Positions 22,728-35,464 of a stretch of DNA of 40,924 nt are shown here, piece by piece; position 1 is the first letter of the stretch; each line of letters starts with the position of its first letter. Below the pieces are notes generated by a model that saw nothing but the letters and a program-made list of their open reading frames with translations, was not told the origin of the DNA and searched no databases. Origin of the DNA: Jaapia argillacea MUCL 33604 (Eukaryota; Basidiomycota; Agaricomycetes; Jaapiales; Jaapiaceae); assembly GCA_000697665.1 (NCBI GenBank), contig KL197779.1, positions 45,934 to 86,857 of the forward strand, read 5' to 3'. The position numbers and the translations under genes are program-made.

Positions 22728-23414
22728 CGATTATCCTTCCTCTTACTCAAATCAACACTCCTCCTATACCATTCCAGTCAAACCATCCACCAACTCACAC
22801 CGAAACTCTCACCAAAACCACCTCAACACCTCCAACCCTGCGTTTCAACCGTAGTTACCGGGAACCAGCGACCGAGAATCTTCTCGCCTGCCCCACGGAG
22901 TTCGAGTTCGAGGTCAAAGACACACAACTCGGGCAGACCAAGATACATCCGGATACCTGAATATATAGACGATAGAAACGGATCAATACATCCCACGGGT
23001 AAAACAGAGATCAAGACAGGATCAACTCGCCCAAAACTGAGAACTCCCGATATCGCCAACCCTATATCGGAGCTTCCCGTTCACAAAGTAATGTCGCAAG
23101 ACCTGAAATCACACAACGTCGTGATTATAGGCATGCGACATCACGGAGTCTTACCACCTACCCCGGAGATCAGGGCAGGGTGGTATATAACGGCGAGGAT
23201 TTCCGTCAAGCTGATAGTAGAGACACACCCAGAGTCCGGAGCGTCCACTCAAAACGTCGTATGCATACGCTCGCCTGAACCAACTTTTTCGCCTCCCAAT
23301 CCTTCACCTTCCACTTGTGCGCAAGCCAATGCCTCGTGGTGGCGATTCAAAGGAAGTGTGTGTACCAAAATCGGGATCCACCTTCGGAGAGTGATGGGAA
23401 AGAGCCGCTTTTGA
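22491..23414 (+). other. Long open frame of unknown status
   Basis: An uninterrupted frame of 307 codons that begins within the direct repeat. The translation has no recognisable domain and is rich in Pro, Ser, Thr and Arg, and the opposite strand is also partly open. I would not call it a gene without transcript or homology support. It is recorded because an open frame of this length stands out among the surrounding short ones. Confidence 0.2.
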
Positions 23415-24168
23415 TTTTGGTGGCGTTTAGAAGAGCCTGGAGCGTTTTGGCTGGTAGGAAAGGAGGTTGTGGTGGTGGAGAGCAGAGAGCATAAGACCGA
23501 GAACTTGAAGGGAGGCAGGGACCTGTGACGAAGGAGGGCCAAACTTTGCCGACGACCGCAGTTGCACTCCCCGATCCCTCATCAAATGCTCATTGTTCCA
23601 TCATTGACTCCAGCCCTAGCGCAATTGCCTGCAACGTTTAGGATTGCAAGGGCACGAGGGGGTGTGCGACCAGGATATGGTGAACTTGAAACCAAAACGG
23701 ACCCAGCATTTTGATCGGAGTTGAGCTCCTCAGATCCGTTGCCCCTCTTCTCAAGTCAATCCAAATCTAACAACCAGCTCAAGTGCGGCTATTTGCCCAC
23801 CCATTTTCCTCACCCATACCACGTGTGAAAAGAGGATCTGAGTGGGTGGAGAGGAAGTTGCGCATCAAGAATGTCACGGTCCGTCGAGTCTAGTAGTCCG
23901 AGTCCATAGTACTTAGCACAGATGAAACACGACACCCACGACAAGTACCAACATAAAACGTCTTTCTCTCTCGTCATCGCCAATTTCCTCCGCTCAAATT
24001 TCCAACTTCTCTGTTCCCTGCTCAACGGAGTCGGAACGAGTGTCCTTTACCCTCCCTACTTGAAGCCAATTCTCCACTATCGATTCGAACTCGTCGAAGC
24101 TGACGGTAAAAAGTCTTCCTGCGTAAAGACTTGCATCCTCAACATCTCTCCACCGGCACCAATTCTCT
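23415..24168. other. Intergenic stretch
   Basis: Short unsupported frames only. It probably contains the 3' end region of the orphan-family gene that terminates at 24169. Confidence 0.5.
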
Positions 24169-27100
24169 CTACCTCTTCTTCCATCGACTGTTCCTCCGGA
24201 TCTGTGAATCAATACTACTCAGCGATATACGACTTGAAGAGACGAAAGATATGGATTCACCACCAGAACCAATAGGCCGGAACGTAAGTCGGCGAGATTC
24301 ATCTTGTCTCGTAACAGCCTGATAAAGCGAATTAATATGCTTAGCTCGCAGACCCATTATACCTTTGTTCTCCGAGGATATTGGGACTGGTACATCTTTC
24401 GGCCAGTTGACAAACTCATACCCACTCTTCTTAACAAGCTGAGGGAGAGTCGACCATGGTACACCGGTACCAGGAGGGTTGGCTCTGATTTCCTCTGAAA
24501 GGGGCATGAGGTGAACAGAAGAAAACGAGTGGAGGCTGAGGTGCGAACCCAGTTTTGTCCTCAGATATAGTTTAATGGCATTGACCTTTTTAGCCTTCGT
24601 CGTCTCACCTGTCCGAGGAGACGGAGCAGCAGCAACACCATTCATGGTGAACATCATGCTCCCTTGGGATACTTCGTTCACAGGCAAATTGCGAGCAGCT
24701 TGATCATTTCTGGTGAGTGGAGGATCTTCGTTCATGGGGTCGGAGCTGGATCCAGAAGGGACAATCTCCGAGCTTCAGCAAAGCAAAATCCGATTCAGCC
24801 TGGGGAATGGGCGACAGGAAACGAGATACTCACAATCTTCCATCGCCAATGATAAGGCGATCAGCAGTAGGTACTGAGATGAACAAATCCTTTGAGCTTG
24901 CGACATTGATCTAAATACCGATGGAATGAGAGCAGCATCAATGGAGGATAGCGAGTACATATACCAGTTCTCGTAGTGTGCCATTCAGTAGGGCCTGGAG
25001 TTCAGTCAAGGATAACTTAGGATCTGTGAGAAGGGCTGAAATCGTGCCAACAGTATCGACCGATCCAGCTTGGATTGGGTTGTTAGTTGGGGGGGGGAAC
25101 TGAGTGGCAGAGGTCCCATCAACTGCAAGATCTGCCCAGTTAGAAAATGGGTCTTCATAGAGATCCATGGGGTGCTCCTGGATTTCTTGGTCGCCGGATC
25201 GGAATGGTGGTGTGGGTAGCATCGAGTAAACTTCATGAGTGGCGATGATAGAAGTCTGCAGTGCCATGCTATTCCCTCTACCTGCTAAGAACACAGACGA
25301 ATAGACAGGGTCGGCCCACTGTTGTGGCAAAGATAACCCTCCTAACGCTGAAGACTCATGCCTGATTTCTGGGGCGTAGAAGGTGGAGTCGACAGCGGTT
25401 TGACTACTAGTAGGAATGTTGATTGAAGGTGGATCGGTGGTTACAGGTCCCAGAGAGTTTGGGACACCACTGGCTTGTTGATCAGATTCAGGAGAGGATC
25501 CTCGGGAGCTGGTTGGAGATGAATCCTTGGTGACTTGAGACCACCTGAATGTTGCAGCATAGCACTGCACACATTTCCATTTATAGTTGTCAGCCCCCTC
25601 CTTGAGGAACTCAGATACCTCCAGTTCATTCAGTAAAGCCATAACAGAAACATATAAATCGAAAAATGGTGCATTATGACTTTTGCTGCAGATGACTCTG
25701 GACTCCTTGATCTGTTGGTAAAGTGATACCATGGCTGAAGTCGACTTGATTGCTGGAAGACCAGGGAAACAGTTTATGATTTCTGAGACCATGACAAACC
25801 AGCCCAGAAGCTTTGTATTCTTCTTCCAGTAAAAGCCCCCGTCAAGAGCAATCCAAACAACTGCACCTAAAAGTGTACAATGGTTGATGGATGTGGAGGA
25901 CAAGGACGAGGTGGATATGCAGCATCTGATCGATTCCTGAAGGCTCCCTATGCTCTCCTTCTTCAACAGATAAATGTCGCTTCTCCATTCCTCAGGATAT
26001 GAGTTGACCCATGCAAGATACCAAGGACTAGGAGCTTCAATGGTGAGATGTTTCCTCAAGGCTTCACTGCATGAGTCCCATGTCTCAATGGTGAAGATTT
26101 TTGCTAGGCGCCAAGGAATATCTTGAATATCCCTATGATCAAGAGAAAGGCTTACAGCCAGTGCACCATAAAGTATGTCAGGATGCAAGAAGCCTTGATG
26201 ATCAACAGGCCTCTTGTCAGGGAAGACAGTCTCCTGGTGCTTGAAATCATCTGGAAAGTTAAAGAATGGTGATGCAGGTTGGTCTCTGGGTGGGAATCAA
26301 TATGAGACACTATGAGCACCCAATAGTAGTAACTAGGACTTACCTGGCAGGGCAGTCTGCGCGGTTAAGGCACACCACTCCCACCTCACTTTTCTGGGAT
26401 AGTAAGATCATAACATTGCACCATATCGGTAGGCATTCCTTAGCGTAGGAGAGATGGCAGGTGTGCCCCATCAGGTCCATCTGTTTACAGAATTTATCGA
26501 AGGTCTCGTGTGGTGGGCCGGAATCGAACGATCCCCGGAGAAAATGCTCGAACAACTGGAAAGTTCTTGCTGGTCGGAGGCCACATTCAACTTCACGACT
26601 TGCCACGGTATTCGATGTCAAGAGTATCCAAGATATGGTGGCGAGTCTTATTCCACGATCTGGCACACCTTGAACCCGACATTGTCTTGCCAAAAGCTCC
26701 ACATTGGTGGTGCGATCACGGGGCAAAGATGAAGAAGTGACCTGAAAATGTCGGTGCAGCGCAGCAGCGGCATCACGTCGGAACTGGTCCGTCATCCATC
26801 CATCAAACCACGACCAATTGAAGCCGAGGATTATCTGCTGAGCCCCTATTTCCTCCACCCATTTCTCGTCTCCATCTGCCCACAACCAAACATCCAGGTC
26901 ACTATCATTGCCTTCGAGAATGCGCACAAGAACCCCCGGGATCCAATCATGATCTTCCATATGACTGAAGTGTCTCAGAGTATTCCACAAGCAATACAAT
27001 CGGCTCGATCGGACGGGCCCGTCACCCTCAAGCTCTTCCAACAATTTTCGATCGTCGTTCGAAGGGGATGTGAGAATGGGGGCGTATGAGGGGTTGGTGA

Positions 27101-27179
27101 GATCGCTAAACGATGGTAAGGAGTGTTGGTTTGTGAGCGCATTGTCGAGTGAAGATGATCTGTAATAGTATCCATCCAT
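24169..27179 (-). CDS. Orphan-family protein of 897 residues (NWPxDVP family), unknown function
   Basis: Exons 27179-26390, 26250-24965, 24910-24834 and 24709-24169 give 2694 nt in phase. The first donor (GTGAGG) is chosen over a stronger GTAAGT 45 nt downstream because only it keeps the frame, so that junction is the weakest part. Residues about 40-230 form module 1 (VWLWADGDE, ATISWILLTSNTVASREVECG). The middle is helical with Trp/Leu-rich stretches (WYLAWVNSYPEEWRSDIYLL, WIALDGGFYWKKNTKLLGWF), then Ser/Pro-rich. Residues about 805-870 form module 2 (PWSTLPQLV, YEFVNWPKDVPVP, KGIMGLRAKHINSL, RRLTFRP). Both modules recur in the short remnant at 7718-8545, which is why I treat it as a real gene family. 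I know no function for it and do not propose one. No signal peptide or catalytic motif is visible. Confidence 0.65.
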
Positions 27180-28190
27180 CGGAAGCGAGAGCGGTGCGCC
27201 CTAGGATTTCGGCGGCGACGAACGGGTCGAAACGAGCCGTTAGTGAGATTGTCGGAGGTGCTGTGGAGTCGAAGGAGGAAGTGAACTGGGTGTCAAGTTA
27301 AGCCAATGGTTAGAGGTGCAGTTGTTCGGTCGTTGGTGATTACGGTCGAAGACACAGTCGAAGTGAGGATGATGTAGGAAGAAGCGAGATGGGGTATCGA
27401 TGCAGAGCGTTCGCTGTCCAGTGCAACACAGCAACAGTGACAGCAGCACGCTGGAGCGCACGAGGCAGCAACGAGGCAGCCTTATTCGCGATTGGCGCCC
27501 GTCCCACGTGTCTCCCAGCGCCTAATTGCCCCTCCAATTTTACCGTCTTCAGTGTGTTGAAGCATACTTATGGTGTGGATTAGTTGGTGGCAGTAGAGTT
27601 TTACAGAGGTTGAGGGGCGAGCACTGTGCGGGTGAAGTACTAATACACGCGGGGAAAACACCGGATTTTGTCATATTCGACAGCACGTCGAAGAGGTGGG
27701 TTGTCACCACGGCGAGTGCGACAATACCTATCACATCAAAACGTACAAGATAGCTTCACCGCGAGGAACACGACTAAGATTGGGCCCGATAGAAGAGTAA
27801 AAGCGTGTTCAGACATTTTCGGGTTTCTACGATATTGAGATTGTTACTTACCGGTCAGGTGTTCGTCTCCTCAACTTCCAACATCCAACCCCTCTGTGCA
27901 TCTCGTCCTTCACGCCGATTCCCTCGCCTGGGTACAAATCGGATTCGAGAACCATGCCGCAGCAGGGCTAGATTTCACAGTAATTTGATAAGTGAACGCA
28001 TACGTACCCGTCAATGAGGGTCGACTTACCGTCATGCAAGATTTCTATGAGAGTTAATCCCGTTGAAGTTCCAACCCGAAAGTGTTGATACCGGCTCGCC
28101 CGAAGGACATACCCCCGCCGCTGGCCGTGTGGGTACAAGTTGCGATTTCCTGGAATTTGGATACATCTCATAATGGGATTCTGGCCAGGC
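27180..28190. other. Upstream region of the orphan gene; no gene seen
   Basis: Only short overlapping frames occur on both strands. The first few hundred bases presumably include the promoter of the minus-strand orphan-family gene. No RNA gene or repeat is recognised. Confidence 0.45.
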
Positions 28191-29151
28191 TGAGCTATGA
28201 AAACGGTTAAGAGGTGGCGCAATATGGTATGTTATTGACGTACGATGAGATTTTGCGATGAGTGGATGTAGGTTTTGAGGCGCGTGTAAAATTTTGAGAT
28301 GCGTCCGACAAGGAAGACGTGGGGTATACGTGTGCGAAGAGGGAGTTGAGTAGAATGCTTCAAGATGCGTAAAAAAAGGAGGTTCGCCTGCGGTGTATGC
28401 GGATTCGATATAGTTGTGAGGAGATGGGGGACCTGGCCCGAGAAGCACGCGAAACGGGGGATCGAGGTGAGCGAGAAAGGGATGTGGGATCGGGGACGAG
28501 TGAGACGAGAGACAGAGGGTTCAAGGTAATAGAAGTTTTTGAAGAAAGACAGAGACAGGTCTTCAGATATAACGATCTCTGTTCGGAATGAGAACGTTTG
28601 AAGATCTGAAAGTGATCAGTCATAATGGCGATGATGAGAAGCAATACAAGTACATACACGGATATCAGGATTCGACGTTGGCTCCCTTCTCAATCTGCGA
28701 GCCGCCAGCTTTCCCCACCATCAATAACTCTCATCCTAACACCATCGACGCTCCACGCGCGACGTTCCTCTACGCCCCACAAAAATTGAAGTCTTCTCAT
28801 CAAAATTTCCTCTCGCCTCTGCCTCGCTCTCAGCCCTCTCCCGCTTCTCCTGACTGTCATCGAATCCTCCGCCTACTCTCACCATCAGCCTCCGGTGTAG
28901 AGATCGCGATAACGCGTAATTCCACGAGAGTACACGGATGGTTATTTGGTGAGGAGGGGAATTGAGTACTTCGATGCGAGCCAAAGTTAATGGGTATGAG
29001 TTGGCTTCGAGAGGGGATGGGTTTCGATGGACAGGGAGAGGGACGAGGGGCCCAAGGTAGGCGCAAGCAGACAAACACGCCTGAGAACGAAAGGGGACGC
29101 GCATCTATGCATCTGGACGAGGGAGTGGATTGGCTTTCCGGTGTTTATTGG

Positions 29152-29265
29152 GGATTGGAAGGTCTGTAAGTCGTCTAAGGTCATGATGAGAGCGGTGAGG
29201 GAGATTTACGAGATGTACACACCTTCGCACCAACATCAAAATCCGGCCCTTGAACTCCAAATTAT
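29152..29265 (+). pseudogene. Repeat-family unit (best-preserved copy)
   Basis: Translates as KVMMRAVREIYEMYTPSHQHQ followed by NPALELQIIF. It aligns directly with the unit at 32.1 kb. The surrounding frame (from 29027) is open for 87 codons and then stops. Confidence 0.5.
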
Positions 29266-30056
29266 CTTCTCTCGACAACTCCTCCCATAATCTCCCCTCC
29301 TGGCACCACCGACTCGCGGAGTATCCTCAACACTACACTATCAAACCAAGAACCTTCCCTTTCGCCCACCAGATACTCCATCATTTTCCTGGGGTCATTG
29401 GTTCTTCGTAATCGGCTCTCCATAATCGGATATGCCTACGCCTTCCCCGGTGCAACCGAAGTTGCTCAAGACGAGTACGGAGTGATCGAGGTGGACTTGG
29501 AGGCCTTGATGGAGCATTGGTGGGAAGTGGCAGCAGTGCGTGGTCGGTTTGAGGGCTTGCGAGAGGTGCAACGGCGGGTATCTATTGGATGAGATCGAGG
29601 TTAGGGGTTACGCAGGCGAGATGAGTGGCCATCGGGAGTGAGTGGAGGCTAGTTGACGTTACAGCAGTTGGTGGAAATATGCGGCAAGTGCTGGATCGTG
29701 GACATGTTGGTTCGAGGATTGCGACGAAGGCAGCCAATGGAATCAGCCATGACGTCATCACGAAATCTCAACCGCCCAAGTCTCATTCGGTCACTTAGCA
29801 TCGACACTACTGTACTCGAGATGGCTATACTTGCATGTCTATCGCTACAAGCACCCAAACACTCCCCGTCTTCCCTGTTGTGCCATCCCTGTCGTGGTCC
29901 AACATCGCACCGACCAATATGCGCCGCCCATGAAAAGACAGAATATGCTTGGATGATGAGTAACTCGACAATATAGAGAGGTTCATCAGCTCAGAGCGTC
30001 GTCGTCCATTTCCTCCCCTCGAATCTCCTCCTGAAACGCGCTGGTCTGACGTCAAT

Positions 30057-30687
30057 ATGCCTAGTGTTACGTTCAATCAATTCTATCACTACGATACCTG
30101 TTCCAACCCACCTTCAAGTTCTTTCGCGCGATTCAACATCTCCCAAGTCTCCCAAGTTTCTCGTGGCTCGGTGCGTTGGGCTTGGCACCATGAGGAGCGG
30201 AAGTTGAGGAGACGTGACGTGTATCAACTGAGCAAGGTAAGTCGTGGTCTCGGATAAATCCATCCATGTTGTCGTCAATCTCATGATGTCCTCCAAAACC
30301 CAACCTGCATCTTCGCTCCACCCCGGACCTCTCCACTCGCCACTCTCACTCCCCATCTATCAACTCCAGACAATTCAATCGACGCACCCCCATTCCGAAA
30401 TACCAATCCCAACTCTACGACGAGTCTACCTCCCACTCCCGATCAACGACCTCAATCTTGTAACCGCCGTCACGTTCCAGGTGAGTACTGTAATCCTAGA
30501 TGTGCCTTTATCCTCTCTTTTCCACTATGGCTCCACCACTCTCATACAATTCTCTCAGCGTTGTCATTATCACTGCGTCCATCCTCGTTCCCAGATTCTC
30601 TCAGTCCCGGATTTTCCGCCCTTGCACGGTCCTAGCTTCTCAACCTCGTTCCATCTTCGCCCAGCTCTGATTCCATGCGTCCTCTAA
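30057..30687 (+). CDS. Possible small three-exon gene, 139 residues
   Basis: Exons 30057-30236, 30370-30480 and 30559-30687 join with phase-0 introns that have good donors (GTAAGT, GTGAGT) and acceptors, and total 420 nt. The product starts MPSVTFNQFYHYD and ends SFHLRPALIPCVL, with no domain that I recognise and no targeting signal. The first intron would be 133 nt, long for this window. It lies in the degenerate repeat cluster and could be a chance combination, so confidence is low. Confidence 0.22.
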
Positions 30688-31199
30688 CCCAACAAGCTCA
30701 TTCCCATTCTCACATAATCCTTCCCTCTCCAAGTCTCAAACCTCAAGTCTACGTGATCGTTGTAACTATTAGCCGGTAAGGGTTGCTTCTCCACGGCCCA
30801 TTGTTTCCAACTTAATACCCTTGCAGAACACACAGATTTAGTGTTGACCGCGACGCTCACACATCGCCACATCCCACTACAAATAATATCAGACAAGGAA
30901 TATAGGCTGGGTCATCGAAGAGTACCAGTCGCCGATCGGCGCTCTGGACGCTACGGATATCATTTCTGACTGGTCTTCACGACGCTACGTTGGAGGTCGG
31001 CCGACGTTCTGAGGTAAAGGAAATTTCAACGGACTCGCGACTCGGTAGCTTGAAGGAATTAGGAAAGTGACGGAGCTGAGGTCCGTCGGTTGCACCCTTC
31101 CGCCCCAGTATGTCATCTCCATCAAAGCTTCATCAACGCTTGCTTACTACCATGCTCCTATCATGTTAGATGTGTCTTTCAGCTCATTAATACACCAAT

Positions 31200-31375
31200 A
31201 CACCTTCCAACCTCCTCCCCCCATCAGGACGCCTTTCAACCCTCTTACTCTGGCATGAGGCCTTCCGACCTCCTACCTATACCGCGACGGCTTTCGGCCT
31301 CCTTGCTACACCACGACGCTTCCCAACCGCTGTACTTCACGCGTCACGCCGTCGAACCTCAGACATTTGGCGTCG
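31200..31375 (+). repeat. Degenerate minisatellite, unit about 29-31 bp
   Basis: Five or six imperfect units run head to tail, each with a GACG(C)CTTTC-x-ACC-TC-type core: GACGCCTTTCAACCC, GGCCTTCCGACCTCCT, GACGGCTTTCGGCCTCCT, GACGCTTCCCAACCGC, TCACGCCGTCGAACCTC. It lies within the decayed repeat region and has no visible coding role. Confidence 0.55.
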
Positions 31376-32084
31376 CCTGCATTTTTACTAGCGGAGATAT
31401 AAGAGAGGCTTGCGATGGTATCGATCGTCGAGCTTGGCGTGTCGTAGCGATATCGCGACGCGCTTTCCGTTCCTTATGTTATGTTTCTTCTCTCGTGCCT
31501 CGCTACATCATGGAATGTCAAATGAAGGTGAGTATTCTCAGGCTTGCATCATCACTGTATTTATCGCAATCCTGATGACGGATTCGCTCACGTCTTATTT
31601 AAGCTCTGTGACCATGCAATCTCAAGGCTCTACGTATAATCCCCGGCCCTCCTTCTCGAGCCAACTCCTTCGGCCCCTCGTTCCAGGAATGTCGGGTTAT
31701 GAGAACCTCAGGATAAACTCTGTCTCGTTCACAGATAGTTGGTGTGTCTGTGATGTCGTCACAAAAATGGGCGGATGGTTATTATCGCTTGAAGATCTCG
31801 AGTCGGGGTGTCATCACTGCTGTGTATTGTGTGGCAAATAAAATGACAACACGGTATAAACAATCCTTAAGGTGTTACGGGCAGGGTCAGACGAAGCGCC
31901 AATCTTCATCTCTGCGAAAGCCAAACGTCGAGGTCGACTTCCTAGACATGAGCCAGCCTAAGACGTGGCCATCGGCACGGGAATAGATAAGACGCTGCAA
32001 CCAAACAGGGAATGTGTTCGCGATCAGAAGAAGGAAAAATGAGTATTTTGATCTGGACGAAGACAATGGATAGGGCATACAGAT

Positions 32085-32195
32085 ATGCGAGGAATGGGGA
32101 GGATATTCGATGGTCTGAAAGATATCAAAGGTCATGATGATGGCGGTGCGAGAGGGACACGGGATGTACGCGCCTTCGCACCAACACCAGTGTCC
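32085..32195 (+). pseudogene. Repeat-family unit
   Basis: Reads KVMMMAVREGHGMYAPSHQHQ then CPTVEL and a stop, the closest match to the unit at 29.15 kb. The upstream nucleotide word GGATATTCGATGGTCTGAAAG resembles GAGGTCTTTCGATGGTGTAAAG of the unit at 34.02 kb. Confidence 0.5.
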
Positions 32196-33607
32196 AACGG
32201 TCGAACTCTAACCTCCCTTCCATCATTAACTCCTCACCCAGTGCGGTCAAAACCTCGTCCCTACGCCCCATCAGACTCTCCCCATCGTTCTCTAAGATCA
32301 AACCTTCTGCTCCAACCAGAACTCCCCAACGCCACGAAGAATGGATGGAATTTTGAGATGCGTACAATGGGCGGAAACATGTAGGATTCGAGATGCGCAA
32401 GGTTGGGGTAGCGATCTGAATGTGCGAAGAGGAAGGCGAGTCATAGGTTCTGACTCTCACGCAAAGGGATGACGGATTTGAGCGAGAGGATGGATGGAGG
32501 GTTTTTGAGGCGACTCCGAATAAAGTGTGTATGCGAACGGGAAATAGGTTGGTGAACGATATTTGAGACGGGTTTTTAGATATATGCCGTATATGGGAAG
32601 GATCCTCCAATCCTCCAAAGCCTCGTCGTTTCGTCGTCAAACTGCCGCCGAGCGCGATTGCCCATTATGCACAATTCCGAGGGGGTACAAAGTCACGAAA
32701 GTTTTGTAACCGTCGGAGGGTGCGATGAGAAGATGTAGGGGTTGAGTGGATAATGAGGATGTCCGTTTTGAGGGCGCAAAAAGGACTCAGATAAGGCCCA
32801 GATTTTGACGAGCGCGACACGGGAGATGAGGTTCGACTTGTATGCCTGCAGGGTTATACATTTGTGAACCAAGAGGAATCCATGGCTGACCCATACGAGA
32901 AGGGAGGACTAGGAGGACATTCAGTGTTCTGAAAGCCTTCAAAGTTGTTGGCGCTAGAGCGGGTGGTGGGAGATACGAAACGCAAGCACCAATATAACAA
33001 TGCAACTCGATTACTTTCTCTACCATCGAATCCATCGACCTTTCCTCGTCGTCAAAATCGCAACCAATCGGGATGGGAGGACTGAGGTGACTGAGTTTGT
33101 GATATTCAGAGTGAGAGCCGGTCGTAGCGCCCGCGAGGGAAGAACACAAGATGTTCTCAAATGTCATCACGATGAATGGGTGAGATTTCGAAGGGTACGC
33201 ACCCGTGTCAGGATAGAACCTCCCTCGTCAGTCCCTGCTTCCCTTCTCAGTCGCCAAGCCTCTTCCTCTCATTCCTCCACCAGCCTCCCTCCTTTCACTT
33301 CCCTACCGGCCAACCTTCCTCTCTCCCAACAAAACGCTCCACCAAACTTCGCGGTGGAAATTTGGTGACAACGGAGGGTTTGAGCATAAGGACAAAGAGG
33401 TGGGTCGAATGCTTTGCTGGGGCGAGCGAAAGGGTTTTGAGTTGGCTTCGAGAAGTGATACGGTTTCAACAGGTGCGGATGTCATGGGACGTGAGCCGTG
33501 AGCAGTGTGTGAAAGAGGAAATGTGTTCGCGAGCGAAAGTATGTGTGTATGCTTTGACATGGACGGAGAAACGCGCCGGACGTCCGGAATGGTAGGGATC
33601 CAAAGGC

Positions 33608-33690
33608 CTGGATGTTGTGGAAGGTCATGAAGTTGGTGGTAATGACAGACGTAAATCATACACACCAACACCAATCTCAGACATGCTTCT
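33608..33690 (+). pseudogene. Repeat-family unit, more diverged
   Basis: Reads WKVMKLVVMTDVNHTHQHQS, keeping the KVM and HQHQ landmarks at the same spacing as the better copies. The neighbouring GAGTTGGCTTCGAGA at about 33440 is shared with the region upstream of the 29.15-kb copy. Confidence 0.4.
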
Positions 33691-34020
33691 CCAGGGCCTC
33701 CCTCTCCCTCATCGAACCTCCCATCAACCTTGAACTCTCCATCACCGCACGCTCTCAGACCCTTTTCATTCTCAAGAGAGTCCAAAATGCATCGGGCTTC
33801 GGGATATTCTCTAATGAGCCATATCGTACTGTTTCTGGGGAAGGTGATGATGAGGGGGAAGCTGCCGACGAAGCTGAAGATCGGAGGGATGGAGGGCTGA
33901 TACGCTTTGAGGGGATATCTGTTTTGAAAGGTATCTGATAAGGGATGTGGAGACCGTAGTTTGGTGGTCGAGAAGGATGTGGCCGAGACGATTGAGACGA
34001 GTTTTAGGATGTATGATGTG

Positions 34021-34090
34021 AATGGGGAGGTCTTTCGATGGTGTAAAGTGGTCATGGCGGCGGCGGTCCGAGAGATACCGATCCCACACT
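34021..34090 (+). pseudogene. Repeat-family unit, more diverged
   Basis: Reads GEVFRWCKVVMAAAVREIPI, matching the first half of the conserved block (KVMM-x-AVRE) and losing the HQHQ part. The following 180 bp are pyrimidine-rich, as after the other units. Confidence 0.4.
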
Positions 34091-34290
34091 CCAACCTTCT
34101 TCCCAACCCTTTCTCAATCCCTCATCAAAGCCTCCAGGCTCTCCCTTCTCGGACAAATCGTCCTCCTCTACCTCAACCCCCTTCCTCTCGTCTCTCTCAC
34201 ATCTCCATCAACCGTGCTCTCACTCCTTAAACCCCACGCCTGCTTTCACCACTGGACTCTTGCCTAGCGCAATCACCCACAGCGCATGAT

Positions 34291-35464
34291 GCGGGGAGGG
34301 TACGAGATAGGATTTGGTGATTTTGAGTCTTCGATGAACAAGGCGAGTTGTAGGTTTTCGCATGGGGGACAGGGGAGGCGAGTGTAGATGATTGCAGAGA
34401 GGGATGGGACTTGAGACGAGGGTGAAACGTGTGGGGATTGAGTTGGTTGCGACCAGGGCAAAACGGTTGTGAACAAAGGAAGGTCTATTCTGACACGTAT
34501 GAGAAAAAAGGTATCAGATATACGTTGGAATAGAGAGGACAGAGTTGGAAGTACGACTCACGCGAAGGCATACGACCTGTAGTCAATAAACCAACATCTC
34601 CATCAAAAATGCTCTGAATCCAAATACTGACGCAGATGCTTGTCAGGCATCTCAAATCACGATTTGTTCCAACATCATCCTTCCTGATGAACAGACAAAC
34701 TGGAGCCTATGGAAAGATGATAATGTGATTGACCTCACACGGGACTTCACTTTCTGATTTGCCAAACTGATTTTCGTCATACAAAGTTGGTTTGTGTTGG
34801 TTTGTGTTGATTGGTGGCTGATTTTGAGTGGGAAAATGCAAATCAACCAATCAGCTGACAAACTGGTTGGCGCTTCGCTGTACTTGTTAACTTTGATTGG
34901 GGCGTCGTCCAGGTCGCCCTTTGCTTGCGATCTCTGCTACACTTTGCTGTCCTATCACAGAGAGACTACCTGCTTGATATCTCATCATCGCTGGCCACTA
35001 TCATGTCCTCGATCGAGTTGGGAAGTCATCTTCGCTGTTTATGGACAACATTTTGATTTGACACCATTCAGTTGTCGGTCGCGACGTCTGCTGCTGATCG
35101 ACTCCTTGGGTCTGTCCCCTCTGTACCTGACCTCGGTGCTTAACCACATATCTCGTGACGCTTTCAAGGCATCGTGGTTGTCGCTCGTGCACCTCGTTGC
35201 TCCCGCAAGTACCTTTCCATGCTGGTGCCCTCGGGCGGGGATGTGCTCATCAGTCTCAGACCCGCCTTACACCAGCCTGGACACTCGATCCTTTGTGTTT
35301 CAGACTCTCCACACGTTAATCTCTCAATTTGCATGGAATATATATTTTTAATTCTCCTTTTGCCCCGAATCTCGCTTCCAAACTTGCAAAATATGAGATT
35401 TGATCTTGGCAATTACAAGTGAAGCTGCCCTCCTTCTCGTCCAAACCTGCCGACCCATCCCTTC
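34291..35464. other. Stretch upstream of the transposase gene
   Basis: No gene recognised. At about 34780-34870 there is an AT-rich patch with repeated TTGGTTTGTGTTGG/TTGTGTTGATTGG words and AATCAACCAATCAGC. I looked for a terminal inverted repeat matching the right end of the window and did not find one. The promoter of the transposase gene should be in the last few hundred bases. Confidence 0.45.

Larger units (their letters stand above)
28190..34290. repeat. Cluster of degenerate repeated gene-like units
   Basis: At least four places share a recognisable unit whose best-conserved part reads on the plus strand as KVMM-x-AVRE...MY-x-PSHQHQ-x-P. Other shared words recur between units, such as TTTTGAGGCG, GTGTGCGAAGAGG, GAGTTGGCTTCGAGA and GTGTTCGCGA. 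Downstream of each conserved block comes a pyrimidine-rich stretch with similar leucine/serine-rich translations. Frames are broken and the copies differ widely, so this looks like an old, decayed tandem family. I cannot name the ancestor. Confidence 0.55.

Noticed and set aside
22491-23414. 307-codon open frame as a gene
   Set aside because: No domain, begins in a repeat, composition unlike the real genes; listed only as an unresolved frame.
26515-26545. tRNA T-arm-like sequence (minus strand GATCGTTCGATTCCGGC)
   Set aside because: It lies inside the first exon of the orphan-family gene and is explained by its coding sequence; no A box or acceptor stem is present.
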